Positions 24,922 to 34,032 of a stretch of DNA of 62,909 nucleotides are shown here, piece by piece. The notes under the pieces were generated by a model that was not told the origin of the DNA, made no database searches, and saw only the letters and a program-made list of their open reading frames with translations. Location: positions 1 through 62,909 of the forward strand of contig DASUWK010000057.1 in NCBI GenBank assembly GCA_036378435.1. Reading direction: 5' to 3'. The first letter of the stretch is position 1. Every line of letters starts with the position of its first letter. The stretch is from DASUWK01 sp036378435 (GTDB lineage: Bacteria; Chloroflexota; Dormibacteria; Dormibacterales; Dormibacteraceae). The translations under genes and the position numbers were made by a program.

Positions 24922-25890
24922 CTAATTATCCCGGACGCCGGGCTTGAGCAGCCAGATCGCAGGCTGGTAACCCTTCTGGAAGACGCGCAGCTTCAGCTCG
25001 AGGTGCCAAGCGCCGGCGTCTTCGAGTGCCGCCTCGAAACGGCGGATGTCATGGCTGATCACGGCGAGCCGCGCTTTCTGGGACGCCAGCCGGTCGGCCG
25101 CGGCCAGGAACTCTCGATAGAGCCGGTCGTTGGTGGCGTGCGACCCGCTCCGCTCCCCGTAGGGCAGGTCCGCGACGAGCACGTCAAAGGCCCCGGCCTT
25201 GAACGGCGCCTGCCGGACGTCGCCGAGCACGAGGGCGGCGTCGGTGTTTGCGCGCGCGGCGGCGAGCGCCTCGCGGCTGCTGTCGAGGCCGACCGGGCCG
25301 AGCCCCGGCGGCGCCTCCGCCAGGAGCGTGCCCGACCCGCACATGAGGTTCAGGTAACGCTCGCCGGGACGTGGCGCGGCAAGGCGGATCATCGCCGCGG
25401 CGATGGTCGCGTTGAGGGCCCCGGGGACGTCGCGCACCCGCCAGGCACGGGCGGAAAGCGGCCGCGGTGTCAGCCGGGCCAGGACCTCCCACCCTCCCGC
25501 ACCGGGGTCCGCCGAGCGCCGAAACCGCAGCAGGCGCTCGCCGGTCTCGGGCTCGTGTGCCATCCCCGTCCGCCTCTCCAGCTCAACCGCCAGGCGCTGG
25601 AACACCGTCGACTCAGAGCCCGCCGCCGAGAAGCGGAAGCTGTGCAAGCCCTTCACCTGGGCGGCCAGCCGGCGCAGGTTCTCGTCGCCCAGGAGCCCCC
25701 GCGGGCGCGGCACCGCGTAGGACTCAACCGAATAGGCGGCGACGACGGTGCGGAGCCCCAGGGCCGCGGCCGGCGCACCCTCGACGCCCACGGCCGTGGG
25801 CTCGACACGCATCACTCGCAGCCCCGCCTCGCGGGCCTCATCGGCGGCGATCTCCGCCAGGCCCTCGAGGACCTCGAGCTCGAGGACTAC
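24922..25890 (-). CDS. THUMP/Trm14-type RNA methyltransferase
   Basis: SAM-dependent methyltransferase, about 322 aa. LNLMCGSGTLLAE is the SAM loop and VADLPYGER the N6/N2 amino-methylation motif seen in tRNA guanine methyltransferases. The N-terminal half has the TrmN/Trm14 pattern (ELEVLEGLAEIAADEA), which marks the true start. No ATG, GTG or TTG lies there: the frame is closed by TGA about 33 bases upstream, leaving only CTG 25902 or GTA 25890, the latter overlapping the acetyltransferase TAG (GTAG). A GTG at 25815 would lose the conserved start. Target RNA is unknown. Confidence 0.8.
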   Translation of the reverse strand, partial: VVLELEVLEGLAEIAADEAREAGLRVMRVEPTAVGVEGAPAAALGLRTVVAAYSVESYAVPRPRGLLGDENLRRLAAQVKGLHSFRFSAAGSESTVFQRLAVELERRTGMAHEPETGERLLRFRRSADPGAGGWEVLARLTPRPLSARAWRVRDVPGALNATIAAAMIRLAAPRPGERYLNLMCGSGTLLAEAPPGLGPVGLDSSREALAAARANTDAALVLGDVRQAPFKAGAFDVLVADLPYGERSGSHATNDRLYREFLAAADRLASQKARLAVISHDIRRFEAALEDAGAWHLELKLRVFQKGYQPAIWLLKPGVRDN

Positions 25891-26333
25891 AGGTCGAGCC
25901 AGCCCACGTCCTCGCCGCGCTCACTGCCCTCGAAGGCGTAGCCCAGCGCGTCGTAGAGGCGCCGGGCGGCGACGTTGTCGGGGTGGACGCGAAGGCGTAT
26001 CCGTCGCGCGCCCCGCTCGCGCGCCGCGCTGTGGAGGAACTCCATCAGGAGCCGCCCGAGCCCGCGGCCGCGCCCCGAGGGATGGATGGCGATGCCGAGG
26101 CTCGGCACCTCGTAGCCCTCCTCCCAGCCGCGCAGCAGCCCGTAGCCGAGGACCTCGCCGTCCGCCAGCAGCGCGTAATACAGGTCCGGGCCGGCATACC
26201 CGGCGATTGCGCGCGCCGCCTGTGCGTCCATCGCGTGGGGATGGAAGTGACGCGTGTCCCCCGCGGCCTCGAGCGTCCCGAAGAAGGCCGCGAGCGGCGC
26301 CGCCAGATCCGGGGCGGCGCGGCGGATCTCTAG
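25887..26333 (-). CDS. GNAT-family N-acetyltransferase
   Basis: 148-aa GNAT protein. Residues IRRAAPDLAAPLAAFF start the fold, GIAIHPSGRGRGLGRLLMEFLHSAA is the acetyl-CoA loop, and VHPDNVAARRLYDALGYAFEG the last strand-helix. It follows the perosamine-synthetase-like aminotransferase, so N-acetylation of an amino sugar nucleotide is a fair guess. There is no usable start codon at the N-terminus; the homology begins at CTA 26333 overlapping the aminotransferase TAG (CTAG). The frame is open far upstream inside the aminotransferase, but without homology. Confidence 0.82.
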   Translation of the reverse strand, partial: LEIRRAAPDLAAPLAAFFGTLEAAGDTRHFHPHAMDAQAARAIAGYAGPDLYYALLADGEVLGYGLLRGWEEGYEVPSLGIAIHPSGRGRGLGRLLMEFLHSAARERGARRIRLRVHPDNVAARRLYDALGYAFEGSERGEDVGWLDL

Positions 26334-27451
26334 CGCGCCTGCCGCCGGATGACCTCCGCGACCCGGCCGACCTGGGCCTCGGTCAGGCCGCTGTAAGTGG
26401 GCAGGTTGAGCCCGGCCGCGGCGAGCCGGTCGGTGTGGGGCAGCTCTTCCCGGCGCCGGACCGACTGCTCGCGGTACGGCGGCAGCGAATGCAGCGGCAC
26501 GAAGAACGGGCGGCTGTCGATGCCCGCCTCGCGGAGCGCCGCGGCCAGCTCGTCGCGTGTCGACCCGTAGGCGTCGGCGTCCACGGTCACACAGAAGAGC
26601 CAGGGCGCCGGCGTCGCCCACTCCGCGACGGGCTGGAAGCCCAGGCCGGGTATTCCGGCCAGCGCCGCCTGGTACCAGCTGTAGACCTGACGCCGCATGG
26701 CGATGATCTCGTCGCGCCGCTCGAGCTGGGCGCAGAGAAAGGCGCAGGCGACGTTCGTGAGCCGGAAGTTGTGCCCCACGATCGGGAAGAAATAACGCCG
26801 GTCCGGGTCCATGCCCTGTCCGCGGAGGATGCGCATCCGCGCTGCCAGCGACTCCGACGACACCGTGATGGCCCCGCCTTCGCCCGAGGTGAAGATCTTG
26901 TTGCCGTAGAACGAGAAGGTGGAGATCGTCCCCAACTGGCCCACCGCGCGGCGCTTGTAGCGCGCGAGGTGCGCCTCCGCGGCGTCCTCGACGACCCAGA
27001 GGCCGTGGACGTCGGCGATCGTCTGGATCGCATCCATGTCGGCGGGATGGCCATACAAGTGGACCGGGATGATGCCGCGTGTTCGCCGCGTGATCCGGTC
27101 CTCCAGGAGGCGGGGGTCGAGGCACCAGGTCGCCGGGTCCACGTCGACGAAGACCGGCTCGGCACCCACGTAGCGAACGGCGTTGGCGGTGGCCACATAG
27201 GTCAGGGAGGGCACCAGGACCTCGTCACCCGGCCGCACGTCCAGCGCGAGCAGCGCGAGGTGCAGCGCGATCGTGCCGTTGCTCACGGCCAGCGCGGTAC
27301 GGCTCTCGCAAAGACGCGCCCACTCCTCCTCGAACCGGGTGATGTACTCGCCCGACGAGGAGATCCACGAGCTCCGGATGGCCTGCACGACATAGCGCTC
27401 CTCGTTACCTCGCAGGTCGGGCGCGGCGACGGGGATGAAGTCGTCCGTCAC
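26330..27451 (-). CDS. DegT/DnrJ/EryC1 aminotransferase, perosamine-synthetase-like
   Basis: 373-aa PLP-dependent sugar aminotransferase. IPVHLYGHPADMD, VVEDAAEAHLARYKRR and FSFYGNKIFTSGEGG (PLP lysine in GNK) match the GDP-4-keto-6-deoxymannose aminotransferase group. With gmd encoded at 39199, GDP-perosamine is a sensible product, from GDP-mannose via GDP-4-keto-6-deoxy-mannose. Other 4-keto sugars are possible. GTG 27451 overlaps the glycosyltransferase stop (GTGA). Confidence 0.87.
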   Translation of the reverse strand: MTDDFIPVAAPDLRGNEERYVVQAIRSSWISSSGEYITRFEEEWARLCESRTALAVSNGTIALHLALLALDVRPGDEVLVPSLTYVATANAVRYVGAEPVFVDVDPATWCLDPRLLEDRITRRTRGIIPVHLYGHPADMDAIQTIADVHGLWVVEDAAEAHLARYKRRAVGQLGTISTFSFYGNKIFTSGEGGAITVSSESLAARMRILRGQGMDPDRRYFFPIVGHNFRLTNVACAFLCAQLERRDEIIAMRRQVYSWYQAALAGIPGLGFQPVAEWATPAPWLFCVTVDADAYGSTRDELAAALREAGIDSRPFFVPLHSLPPYREQSVRRREELPHTDRLAAAGLNLPTYSGLTEAQVGRVAEVIRRQAR

Positions 27452-28614
27452 GCGGCCGCCTCGAGTGCCCGCGCGAACGCCGCCAGGTAGCCGCTGGCGG
27501 TGCGCCGCCAGTCGAAGACCTGACCGCAGAGCTCCAGGGCCCGCTCGACCCGCGCGGCGGTCTCGGCGGGCCGGGTCAACGTCGCCTCCAGCGCATCGGC
27601 GATCGACGCCGGATCGTCGGGGTCGAAGAGCAGCGCCGAGCCGCCCAGGAGCTTCGAGTCCTCGACCAGCGGGGGCACGTCCGAGCAGACCACCGGACAC
27701 CCGGCCTGCGCGGCCTCCCGCAGCGGGAAGCTGCCGGCCTCGTACAAGGACGGCACCACCAGGGCGTCCGCCGCGCGGTACAGCGCGGCGAGCTCGGCGT
27801 CGCTCACCGAGCCGGCGCCGTAGAAGTCGCGCCCCGGCTGCAGATCATGTCGGCGCGCCAGGTCGCGCAGCTCGCTCACGTAGCTATCCTGCGCCGGCGC
27901 CGGGTCCTGAAGCTGCCGGCTGTTGGGGCCCACGCAGACGAGGGCCTCCTCCCGCCCGCGCCGCCGCAGCAGCGCGAGAGCTTCGAAAATAGGCGCCTGG
28001 TTCTTGTGCGCCGCGAGCCAGCCGACCGTGAGCACGAACCGTCGGGGCAGCTCGGCGCTCGGCGCCGGGGCGGGCTCGGCCGCCGGCGGGATCCCGAGCC
28101 GCACGACGCGCAGCTTGGCCGCCGCGGCGGGAAAGTAGCTAGCCATCTCGCCGGCGATGAACCGGCTGGACACGACGCACACCGCGGCGCGCTCGGCCCA
28201 AAGCAGCAGCTCGTGCTCAAGCCGCGCTCGCATCGGCCGCGGCAGGGTCACGAAGCGCCGGTAGTTGAAGTCGTGGAACGTCGCCACCAGCGGGACGCGC
28301 GTGGCAAGCGCCGGCAGACGGTCCGGGGAGACGAAATAGGCCACGTCGCACCCGCCGGCGCCGAGCCGGTCCTCCAGCCAGGCGGCCACGCCCGCGGGCG
28401 GCTGGTCGGGGATGCGCTCGACGGCCAAGCCGGCTGACCGCAGGCCCTCCGGCCAACTGACCTCGTTACCCGCGATGTCGCGCTCCGGCAGCACGAGACG
28501 GACCTGCCAGGCGGCCGAGGCCGGGTGCTCGAGGAGGGCGCCGACCAGCGAGCGCATGAAGGTCCCGATGCCGGTCATCACCCCGGAGTCGTCGACGATC
28601 GCGACCGTCGGCAT
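27448..28614 (-). CDS. GT4 glycosyltransferase (paralogue of the next upstream gene)
   Basis: 388-aa GT-B enzyme. N-terminal domain MPTVAIVDDSGVMTGIGTF; C-terminal nucleotide-sugar part has VLTVGWLAAHKNQAPI and the E-x7-E region PSLYEAGSFPLREAAQAGCPVV. ATG 28614 shares its A with the upstream stop (TGATG). It is clearly a tandem duplicate of 28614-29792: both have FDWRRTA-GYLAAF near the C-terminus and the same spacing of motifs. Acceptor and donor are unknown; a mannose-derived donor is likely from context. Confidence 0.87.
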   Translation of the reverse strand: MPTVAIVDDSGVMTGIGTFMRSLVGALLEHPASAAWQVRLVLPERDIAGNEVSWPEGLRSAGLAVERIPDQPPAGVAAWLEDRLGAGGCDVAYFVSPDRLPALATRVPLVATFHDFNYRRFVTLPRPMRARLEHELLLWAERAAVCVVSSRFIAGEMASYFPAAAAKLRVVRLGIPPAAEPAPAPSAELPRRFVLTVGWLAAHKNQAPIFEALALLRRRGREEALVCVGPNSRQLQDPAPAQDSYVSELRDLARRHDLQPGRDFYGAGSVSDAELAALYRAADALVVPSLYEAGSFPLREAAQAGCPVVCSDVPPLVEDSKLLGGSALLFDPDDPASIADALEATLTRPAETAARVERALELCGQVFDWRRTASGYLAAFARALEAAA

Positions 28615-29792
28615 CAGGCGGCCGGGGCGGCGAGCGCGGCACGAAAGGCCGCCAGGTAACCGCGGGCGGTGCGCCTCCAGTCGAAGACCGCCGGCAGGCG
28701 AGCACCGGCGGCTTCCGCCTCCGAGCGGGTCGCACGCGGCGCTTCCACGACCTCGCGGATCGCCGCCGCCAGCTCGGCCGGGGCGTAGGGGTCGAACAGC
28801 CTGCCGGCGTGACCGAGCAGCCCGAGATCCTCGCGGTGGGCTGGAATGTCGGCCGCGATCACGGGACAGCCGAGGCGCAGGGCTTCGCGGATCGGGAAGC
28901 TGCCCGCTTCGTAAAGCGTGGGCATGACCAGCGCCGCGGCCTGGCCGTAGAGCCGCTCCAGCTCGGCGCGGCCGACGTAGCCGAGCGGGATGTAGTCGCG
29001 ACCAGCCTCGAGTCCCAGCGCCTCGGCCACCCGCACCAGGTGCCACGCGTAGCTGGTCCGCACCTTGCTGGCGGGCTCGACCTCGCCGGCGTTGGGGCCG
29101 GCCAGGACCAGCGGCACGCGCAGACCCTCGGCGCGCAGCAGTCCCAAGGCGCGCAAGATCACCGCCTGGTTCTTGTGCGGTGCGATCCACCCCACGCTGA
29201 GCAGGAACCCGCGAGGGAGCGCGGGGCCGCCCTGGTCGGCGGTCCGTCCCTCCGCGGCCGCCGGAACCCCCAAGCGGACGACGCGGCACCTGGGCGCCGC
29301 CTCCGCGTGATACGCGGCCAGCTCCGCCGCGATGAATCTCGAGCTCACCACGACCACGTCGCTCCGCCGCAGCCAGCCGGCCAGGTCGCGTTCCACCCGC
29401 GCCCGGAGGTCCGCCGACCAGGTGCCGAAGCGCTTGTGGTTGAAGTCGTGCGCCGTCGCAACGATGGGCACCCCGAGGTCGGGGCAGCCGGCCAGGTAGG
29501 GATAGGCGAAGTAGGCGAGGTCGAAGCCGCCGCCCGCCAGTGCGCGTTCGATCCAGCGCCGGCCGTCGCTCTGGCCGCTGACGTCTCCCTCCCTGCGCAC
29601 TGCCAGGTTCGCCGCGGCCAGCTCGGCCGGCCACTCGACCGGCCTCCCGCCGTAGTCCCGTTCGGGGAGGACCACCTCGAACGACCATTCGGCCGCCGGA
29701 GCCTCCTCCAGCAGGCCGGCCATCAGGCCGCGCAGAAAGCTGCCCACGCCGCTGCCCGTCCCCGCGTGGTCGACGAGCGCGACGCGGTTCAA
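28614..29792 (-). CDS. GT4 glycosyltransferase
   Basis: 392-aa GT-B enzyme. TTG start 29792 overlaps the methyltransferase stop (TTGA) and gives LNRVALVDHAGTGSGVGSF. FLLSVGWIAPHKNQAVI and PTLYEAGSFPIREALRLGCPVI are the donor-binding motifs. Paralogue of the following gene along the full length. Presumably adds successive, similar residues to the polysaccharide repeat unit. Confidence 0.87.
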   Translation of the reverse strand: MNRVALVDHAGTGSGVGSFLRGLMAGLLEEAPAAEWSFEVVLPERDYGGRPVEWPAELAAANLAVRREGDVSGQSDGRRWIERALAGGGFDLAYFAYPYLAGCPDLGVPIVATAHDFNHKRFGTWSADLRARVERDLAGWLRRSDVVVVSSRFIAAELAAYHAEAAPRCRVVRLGVPAAAEGRTADQGGPALPRGFLLSVGWIAPHKNQAVILRALGLLRAEGLRVPLVLAGPNAGEVEPASKVRTSYAWHLVRVAEALGLEAGRDYIPLGYVGRAELERLYGQAAALVMPTLYEAGSFPIREALRLGCPVIAADIPAHREDLGLLGHAGRLFDPYAPAELAAAIREVVEAPRATRSEAEAAGARLPAVFDWRRTARGYLAAFRAALAAPAA

Positions 29793-30727
29793 GCGAGGTG
29801 CGCGCGCACCAGCAGCCGGCCGGGAGGCAGGTGGCCCGCCGGGGCCGGGGCCGCGTCCCAACCGTGCTCGGCGGGCGTCAGCAGCAGGGCCTCGTCGACC
29901 TGCCAGCCGGCCAGCAGCGCGTCGACCCGCTCCCGGTCGTAGACACGGTGCGACCAAGCGGTCGCGGGCGCACCCACCGGCACGGAGAGCACCAGCGGGG
30001 CGCCGGCCTTGGCGGCGCCGCGCACGACGGCCATGCCCTCAAGGTCAGCGTCGTCCTGCTCGTGGAACTCCTCCCGGCCCACGTGCTCCAGCACGGCCAG
30101 GGCGACGATGGCGTCGAAGGCCTCATCGGGCGGCGCCCAAGCCTCGAGGCGGGCCGCCGACGCGGTCAGGCGCGGATGCGGCAGCGGATAGGGCACCGGG
30201 TCCACGACGGTGACCTGGTAACCGAGCCCGGCGAGCGAGTGTGCGAGCGCGCTCCCAGAGCCGCCGGCATCGAGAATCGCCGCGCCGGCCGGCAGGCCGG
30301 CGAGCGCGCGGATGGCGAAAGGAACGTCGATGACGCGCGGGGTGACCGCGGCGATCGAGACCGCGCCGTCGCCGTGCACGATCTCGACGTCGGGTGACAG
30401 ACGGAGCCCAGCCTGTGCGGCGTAGCCGTACTCGCCGGTCGCGTAGTTGAGAAACGCGGCGGTATAGGCGTCCAGCTTCTGCAGAGGGCCGCCGATAAGG
30501 TTCGCCCAGGGCGGTCGCAGCATGACGCCTTCCAGCCGCTCCAGCTCGGCGTGTACATAGGCGAGCTCTGACCCGAGGCTGCCGGACCGATCGGCCCATT
30601 CGGCGGCCAGCCGTTGCCGCAGCGTGCCCAGGTCCTCCTCCAGGAGGTCGTGCTGGCGGTCGAGCTCCTCCCGCAGCAGGGAACGCGACACCCGCTTGCG
30701 CACCCGGCGAAGCGGGTTCACAGGCAT
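29789..30727 (-). CDS. SAM-dependent methyltransferase with N-terminal coiled coil
   Basis: 312 aa. Residues about 15-65 are charged and heptad-like (LREELDRQHDLLEEDLGTLRQ), then a class I methyltransferase domain with SAM loop ILDAGGSGSALAHSLAG and post-motif VALAVLEHVGREEF. Such coiled-coil methyltransferases occur in O-antigen and capsule clusters, where they methylate sugars or control chain ends; that role is inferred. Starts two bases after the oxidoreductase stop. Confidence 0.82.
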   Translation of the reverse strand: MPVNPLRRVRKRVSRSLLREELDRQHDLLEEDLGTLRQRLAAEWADRSGSLGSELAYVHAELERLEGVMLRPPWANLIGGPLQKLDAYTAAFLNYATGEYGYAAQAGLRLSPDVEIVHGDGAVSIAAVTPRVIDVPFAIRALAGLPAGAAILDAGGSGSALAHSLAGLGYQVTVVDPVPYPLPHPRLTASAARLEAWAPPDEAFDAIVALAVLEHVGREEFHEQDDADLEGMAVVRGAAKAGAPLVLSVPVGAPATAWSHRVYDRERVDALLAGWQVDEALLLTPAEHGWDAAPAPAGHLPPGRLLVRAHLA

Positions 30728-30729
30728 GG

Positions 30730-32220
30730 CTATTCGGCGGCGGTCGGCACGCGTTGGGGGACGAGGCGGCCGGTCGCGTCCTCTGACTCCCTGAGCTCTT
30801 CGTGGTATTCGGCGTCGGCGTTGACGTTCCAGGGGTCGAGCTCCGAGACGCCGGCGATGCGTCGCGCCACCAGGAGAGCGCTCATCATCGAGTGGTCCTG
30901 GTTGTTGTACTTGTGCATGCCGTTGCGGCCACAGAAATGCAGGTTCGGCAGCGCCGTCTCCGCCCAGTCCCGGATCGTCTTCACGTGCTCGGTGTAGGCG
31001 TCGTCGTAGACGGGATACGCCTTCTGCACGCGCACGACCGCGCCGTCGAAGACCTCTTCCGGGCGGCAGAAATCCAGCTGGCTGAGCTCACGCTTGCCCA
31101 GCTCGATGAGCTCCTCGTCGCTCGAGGTCCAGAGCCCGTCGCCCTCGAAACAGAAGTACTCCATGCCGATGCAGGTCTTCGAGCGGTCCGGGACCATCCA
31201 TTCCGACCAGTTCTTGAAGTTCTGCAGGCGGCCGACCTTGACGTCGGGATCGTGGATGTAGATCCAGTTGTCGGGGAAGGTGTCGTCGCGGTCGATCATC
31301 AGCGCGACCGTCAGGAAGTCGCGATAGCGCAGCGACTCCGCCGCCTGCCGGACGGCGGGCGGCGGTTCCGGGCTCAGCGATCGCACGAGCTCGCGCATGG
31401 GCAGGCTGGAGATGAACTGGTCGCCTTCGATGGTCTCCTCACGCCCGTCGGGACCACGCACCGTCAGCGAGCGGACGCGGCCACCTGAATAGGTCACGCG
31501 CACGACCTCCTCGCCCATGCGCACGTCGTGGCCGTGATCGTGAAGGATGTCGCGCACGCGCTCCCAGAGCTGGCCGGGCCCGTAGCGCGGATAGCGGAAG
31601 CGGTCGATGAGCGTCTTGATCACGTTGGCGCGATCCTTCGGCTTGCGCTGCGGCAGGAGCGCCGACTTGATCACCTGGCCGAGGTCGAGGCCTTTGATCC
31701 GCTGGGCGGCCCAGTCGGCCGACAGCTCGCTCGTCGGTATCCCCCAGACCTTCTCCGTGTAGGTCTTGAAGAAGTGGATGAAGAGACGGTGCCCGAACTG
31801 GTTGGATACCCATTCCTCGAGCGTCTTCGGGTCCCGGACCGGGTGGATGCGAGCCCAGAGGTAGCTGAACCCGCAGCGGATCGTCTCGATCAAGCCCATG
31901 TTGAACAGCGCGTTCGTGGCCTTGAGCGGGTAGTCGAAGAACTTGCCGCGGTAGTAGATGCGGCTCAGGCGCCCGCGGGTGAGCATCTCGTCGCCGAGGA
32001 TCTCCGTCCACAGGTCCTCGACCTCGTCGTTCTTGGAGAAGAAGCGGTGCCCGCCGATGTCGAAGCGATAGCCGTTGTGGCTCGCGGTGCGCGCGATGCC
32101 GCCGACATAGACCGGATCCTCCTCGACCACGGTCACGGGGATTGAGTGCTTGTCGAGCTCGTACGCCGCCGTCAGGCCGGCTGGACCGGCGCCCATGACG
32201 ACAGCACGGATGGGGGACAT
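30730..32220 (-). CDS. FAD/NAD(P)-binding amine-oxidase-like oxidoreductase (UDP-galactopyranose-mutase-like)
   Basis: 496 aa. N-terminal dinucleotide loop VVMGAGPAGLTAAYEL, then GGIARTASHNGYRFDIGGHRFFSKN, a pattern found in protoporphyrinogen-oxidase-like and UDP-galactopyranose-mutase-like proteins. NLHFCGRNGMHKYNNQDHSMMSA near residue 440 resembles the C-terminal FAD region of sugar mutases. Start taken as MSPIRAVVMGAG; the frame is open 13 codons further without homology. Surface-sugar context suggests ring contraction or keto-sugar oxidation, not proven. Confidence 0.82.
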   Translation of the reverse strand: MSPIRAVVMGAGPAGLTAAYELDKHSIPVTVVEEDPVYVGGIARTASHNGYRFDIGGHRFFSKNDEVEDLWTEILGDEMLTRGRLSRIYYRGKFFDYPLKATNALFNMGLIETIRCGFSYLWARIHPVRDPKTLEEWVSNQFGHRLFIHFFKTYTEKVWGIPTSELSADWAAQRIKGLDLGQVIKSALLPQRKPKDRANVIKTLIDRFRYPRYGPGQLWERVRDILHDHGHDVRMGEEVVRVTYSGGRVRSLTVRGPDGREETIEGDQFISSLPMRELVRSLSPEPPPAVRQAAESLRYRDFLTVALMIDRDDTFPDNWIYIHDPDVKVGRLQNFKNWSEWMVPDRSKTCIGMEYFCFEGDGLWTSSDEELIELGKRELSQLDFCRPEEVFDGAVVRVQKAYPVYDDAYTEHVKTIRDWAETALPNLHFCGRNGMHKYNNQDHSMMSALLVARRIAGVSELDPWNVNADAEYHEELRESEDATGRLVPQRVPTAAE

Positions 32221-32240
32221 CTGCTGTGAGTCTACCGGGG

Positions 32241-33506
32241 CTAGGTGCCTTCCTCCCACGAGCTGATGTACCGCTTCTGCTCCTCTGTGAGCTCATCGAT
32301 CGCCACGCCGAGGGCGTGCAGCTTGAGCCGGGCGACCTCCGCGTCGATCTCCGAAGGCACGTCGTAGACCCGCGGCTCAAGCTCCGAGGCGTGCCGCGCG
32401 AGGTGTTCCAGCGACAGCGCCTGGTTGGCGAAGCTCATGTCCATCACGGCCGCGGGATGGCCGTCGGCGGCCGCCAGGTTCACAAGGCGGCCCTCAGCAA
32501 GCAGATGGAGGCGCCGATCGTCGGCCAGGCGGAACTCCTGGACCTGCTCCCGCACCTGCCGGACCTCTGAGGCCAGCTCGTCGAGCGCCTTCAGGTTGAT
32601 CTCGGAGTTGAAGTGGCCCGAGTTGGCCAGGACCGCTCCGTCCTTCATCCGCTCGAAGTGGCCGCGGTCGAGCACGTTGACGTCGCCGGTGACCGTGATG
32701 AACAGGTCTCCGATCTCGGCTGCCTGCTCCATGGTCATGACGCGATGGCCGTCCATCACAGCCTCCAACGCGCGCAGGGGGTCGACCTCGGTGACGATCA
32801 CGTGGGCCCCGAGGCCGTCGGCGCGGCTGGCGAGGCCCCGCCCGCACCAGCCATAGCCCGCGATGACGACCGTGCGGCCGGCGAGAAGCAGGTTGGTCGC
32901 CCGCAGGATCCCGTCGAGCGTGCTCTGACCGGTGCCGTAGCGGTTGTCGAACATGTGCTTCGTCAGGGCCTCGTTGACTGCGATGACGGGGTACTTGAGC
33001 ACTCCCTGCTCGGCCATGGCGCGGAGGCGGATCACACCGGTTGTAGTCTCCTCCGTGCCGCCGACGACATCGCCAAGGCTGTCGCCACGCTCGCGGTGCA
33101 GCAGTGTCACGAGGTCGCAGCCGTCGTCCATCGTGACGTTGGGACGGGTGTCCGCGGCGGCACGAAGGTGCTCGTAGTAGGTGCTGTTGTCCTCACCCTT
33201 GATCGCGTAGGTGGCGATGCCATGGATCCGCGTCAACGCGGCCGCGACCGCGTCATTCGTCGACAGCGGATTGGATGCGCAGAGCGCGAGGTCCGCCCCG
33301 CCGGCCTTGAGGGTGAGCATCAGATTGGCGGTCTCGCTCGTCACGTGGAGGCAGGCCGCCACTCGTAGGCCCCTCAAGGGCCTCTCCCGCTCGAAGCGCT
33401 CGCGGATGAGGAGCAGCACCGGCATCTCGCGCGCCGCCCAATCGATGAGGTCGTCGCCCTTGGGGGCGAGGTCCAGGTCTTTGACGTCGTGCTCGGCGGC
33501 CTTCAC
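32241..33506 (-). CDS. ahcY: Adenosylhomocysteinase
   Basis: Hydrolyses S-adenosylhomocysteine to adenosine and homocysteine, removing the inhibitor left by methyltransferases. 421 aa: HVTSETANLMLTLKAGGA, CASNPLSTND, FDNRYGTGQSTLDGI and the NAD loop AGYGWCGRGLA are diagnostic. Sits 4 bases after apt and 20 before the oxidoreductase. Its inclusion in a sugar-modification run with two methyltransferases and metK is meaningful. Confidence 0.97.
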   Translation of the reverse strand: MKAAEHDVKDLDLAPKGDDLIDWAAREMPVLLLIRERFERERPLRGLRVAACLHVTSETANLMLTLKAGGADLALCASNPLSTNDAVAAALTRIHGIATYAIKGEDNSTYYEHLRAAADTRPNVTMDDGCDLVTLLHRERGDSLGDVVGGTEETTTGVIRLRAMAEQGVLKYPVIAVNEALTKHMFDNRYGTGQSTLDGILRATNLLLAGRTVVIAGYGWCGRGLASRADGLGAHVIVTEVDPLRALEAVMDGHRVMTMEQAAEIGDLFITVTGDVNVLDRGHFERMKDGAVLANSGHFNSEINLKALDELASEVRQVREQVQEFRLADDRRLHLLAEGRLVNLAAADGHPAAVMDMSFANQALSLEHLARHASELEPRVYDVPSEIDAEVARLKLHALGVAIDELTEEQKRYISSWEEGT

Positions 33507-33510
33507 CCTC

Positions 33511-34032
33511 TTAGTCTCCCGCGAACCGCAGGACGCTGCGCACGTCGTAGCCGGCGAGCAGGTCCCGTCCCTTCAGATCTTCGAGCTCGATCAAGAAGGC
33601 CAGGCCGGCCACGGTCCCGCCCAGCTCCTCCACCAGCTCCACCGCGGCGCGGGCCGTGCCGCCCGTCGCCATCAGGTCGTCCACGATCAGCACCCGCTGT
33701 CCCGAGCTGATCGCGTCCTCGTGCACGTAGAGCACATCTGATCGATATTCCAGCGTGTAGCGCGCGCTGCGGGTCTTCCAGGGGAGCCGGCCCTCCTTGC
33801 GGATCGGCACGAACCCGGCGCCGATCCGCTCGGCCACCGTCGCGCCGAACACGAAGCCGCGAGCTTCGACGGCGGCCACCAGGTGGATCCCTGCCTCCCG
33901 CCACGGCTCCGCCAGCAGGCGGATGGCCTCGGCCAGCGCCTCAGCGTCGCCCAGCAGGGGTGTGATGTCCCGAAAGAGGATGCCGGGCACGGGGAAGTCG
34001 GGCACCGATCGGATCCGACCCTTGAGGTCCAT
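33511..34032 (-). CDS. apt: Adenine phosphoribosyltransferase
   Basis: Salvages adenine to AMP using PRPP. 173 aa; start MDLKGRIRSVPDFPVPGILFRDITPLL is classical and the PRPP loop is VLIVDDLMATGGTA. ATG 34032 shares its A with the upstream stop (TGATG). It closes the purine side of the SAM cycle if adenosine is converted to adenine elsewhere. The long open frame upstream is a GC artefact. Confidence 0.96.
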   Translation of the reverse strand: MDLKGRIRSVPDFPVPGILFRDITPLLGDAEALAEAIRLLAEPWREAGIHLVAAVEARGFVFGATVAERIGAGFVPIRKEGRLPWKTRSARYTLEYRSDVLYVHEDAISSGQRVLIVDDLMATGGTARAAVELVEELGGTVAGLAFLIELEDLKGRDLLAGYDVRSVLRFAGD

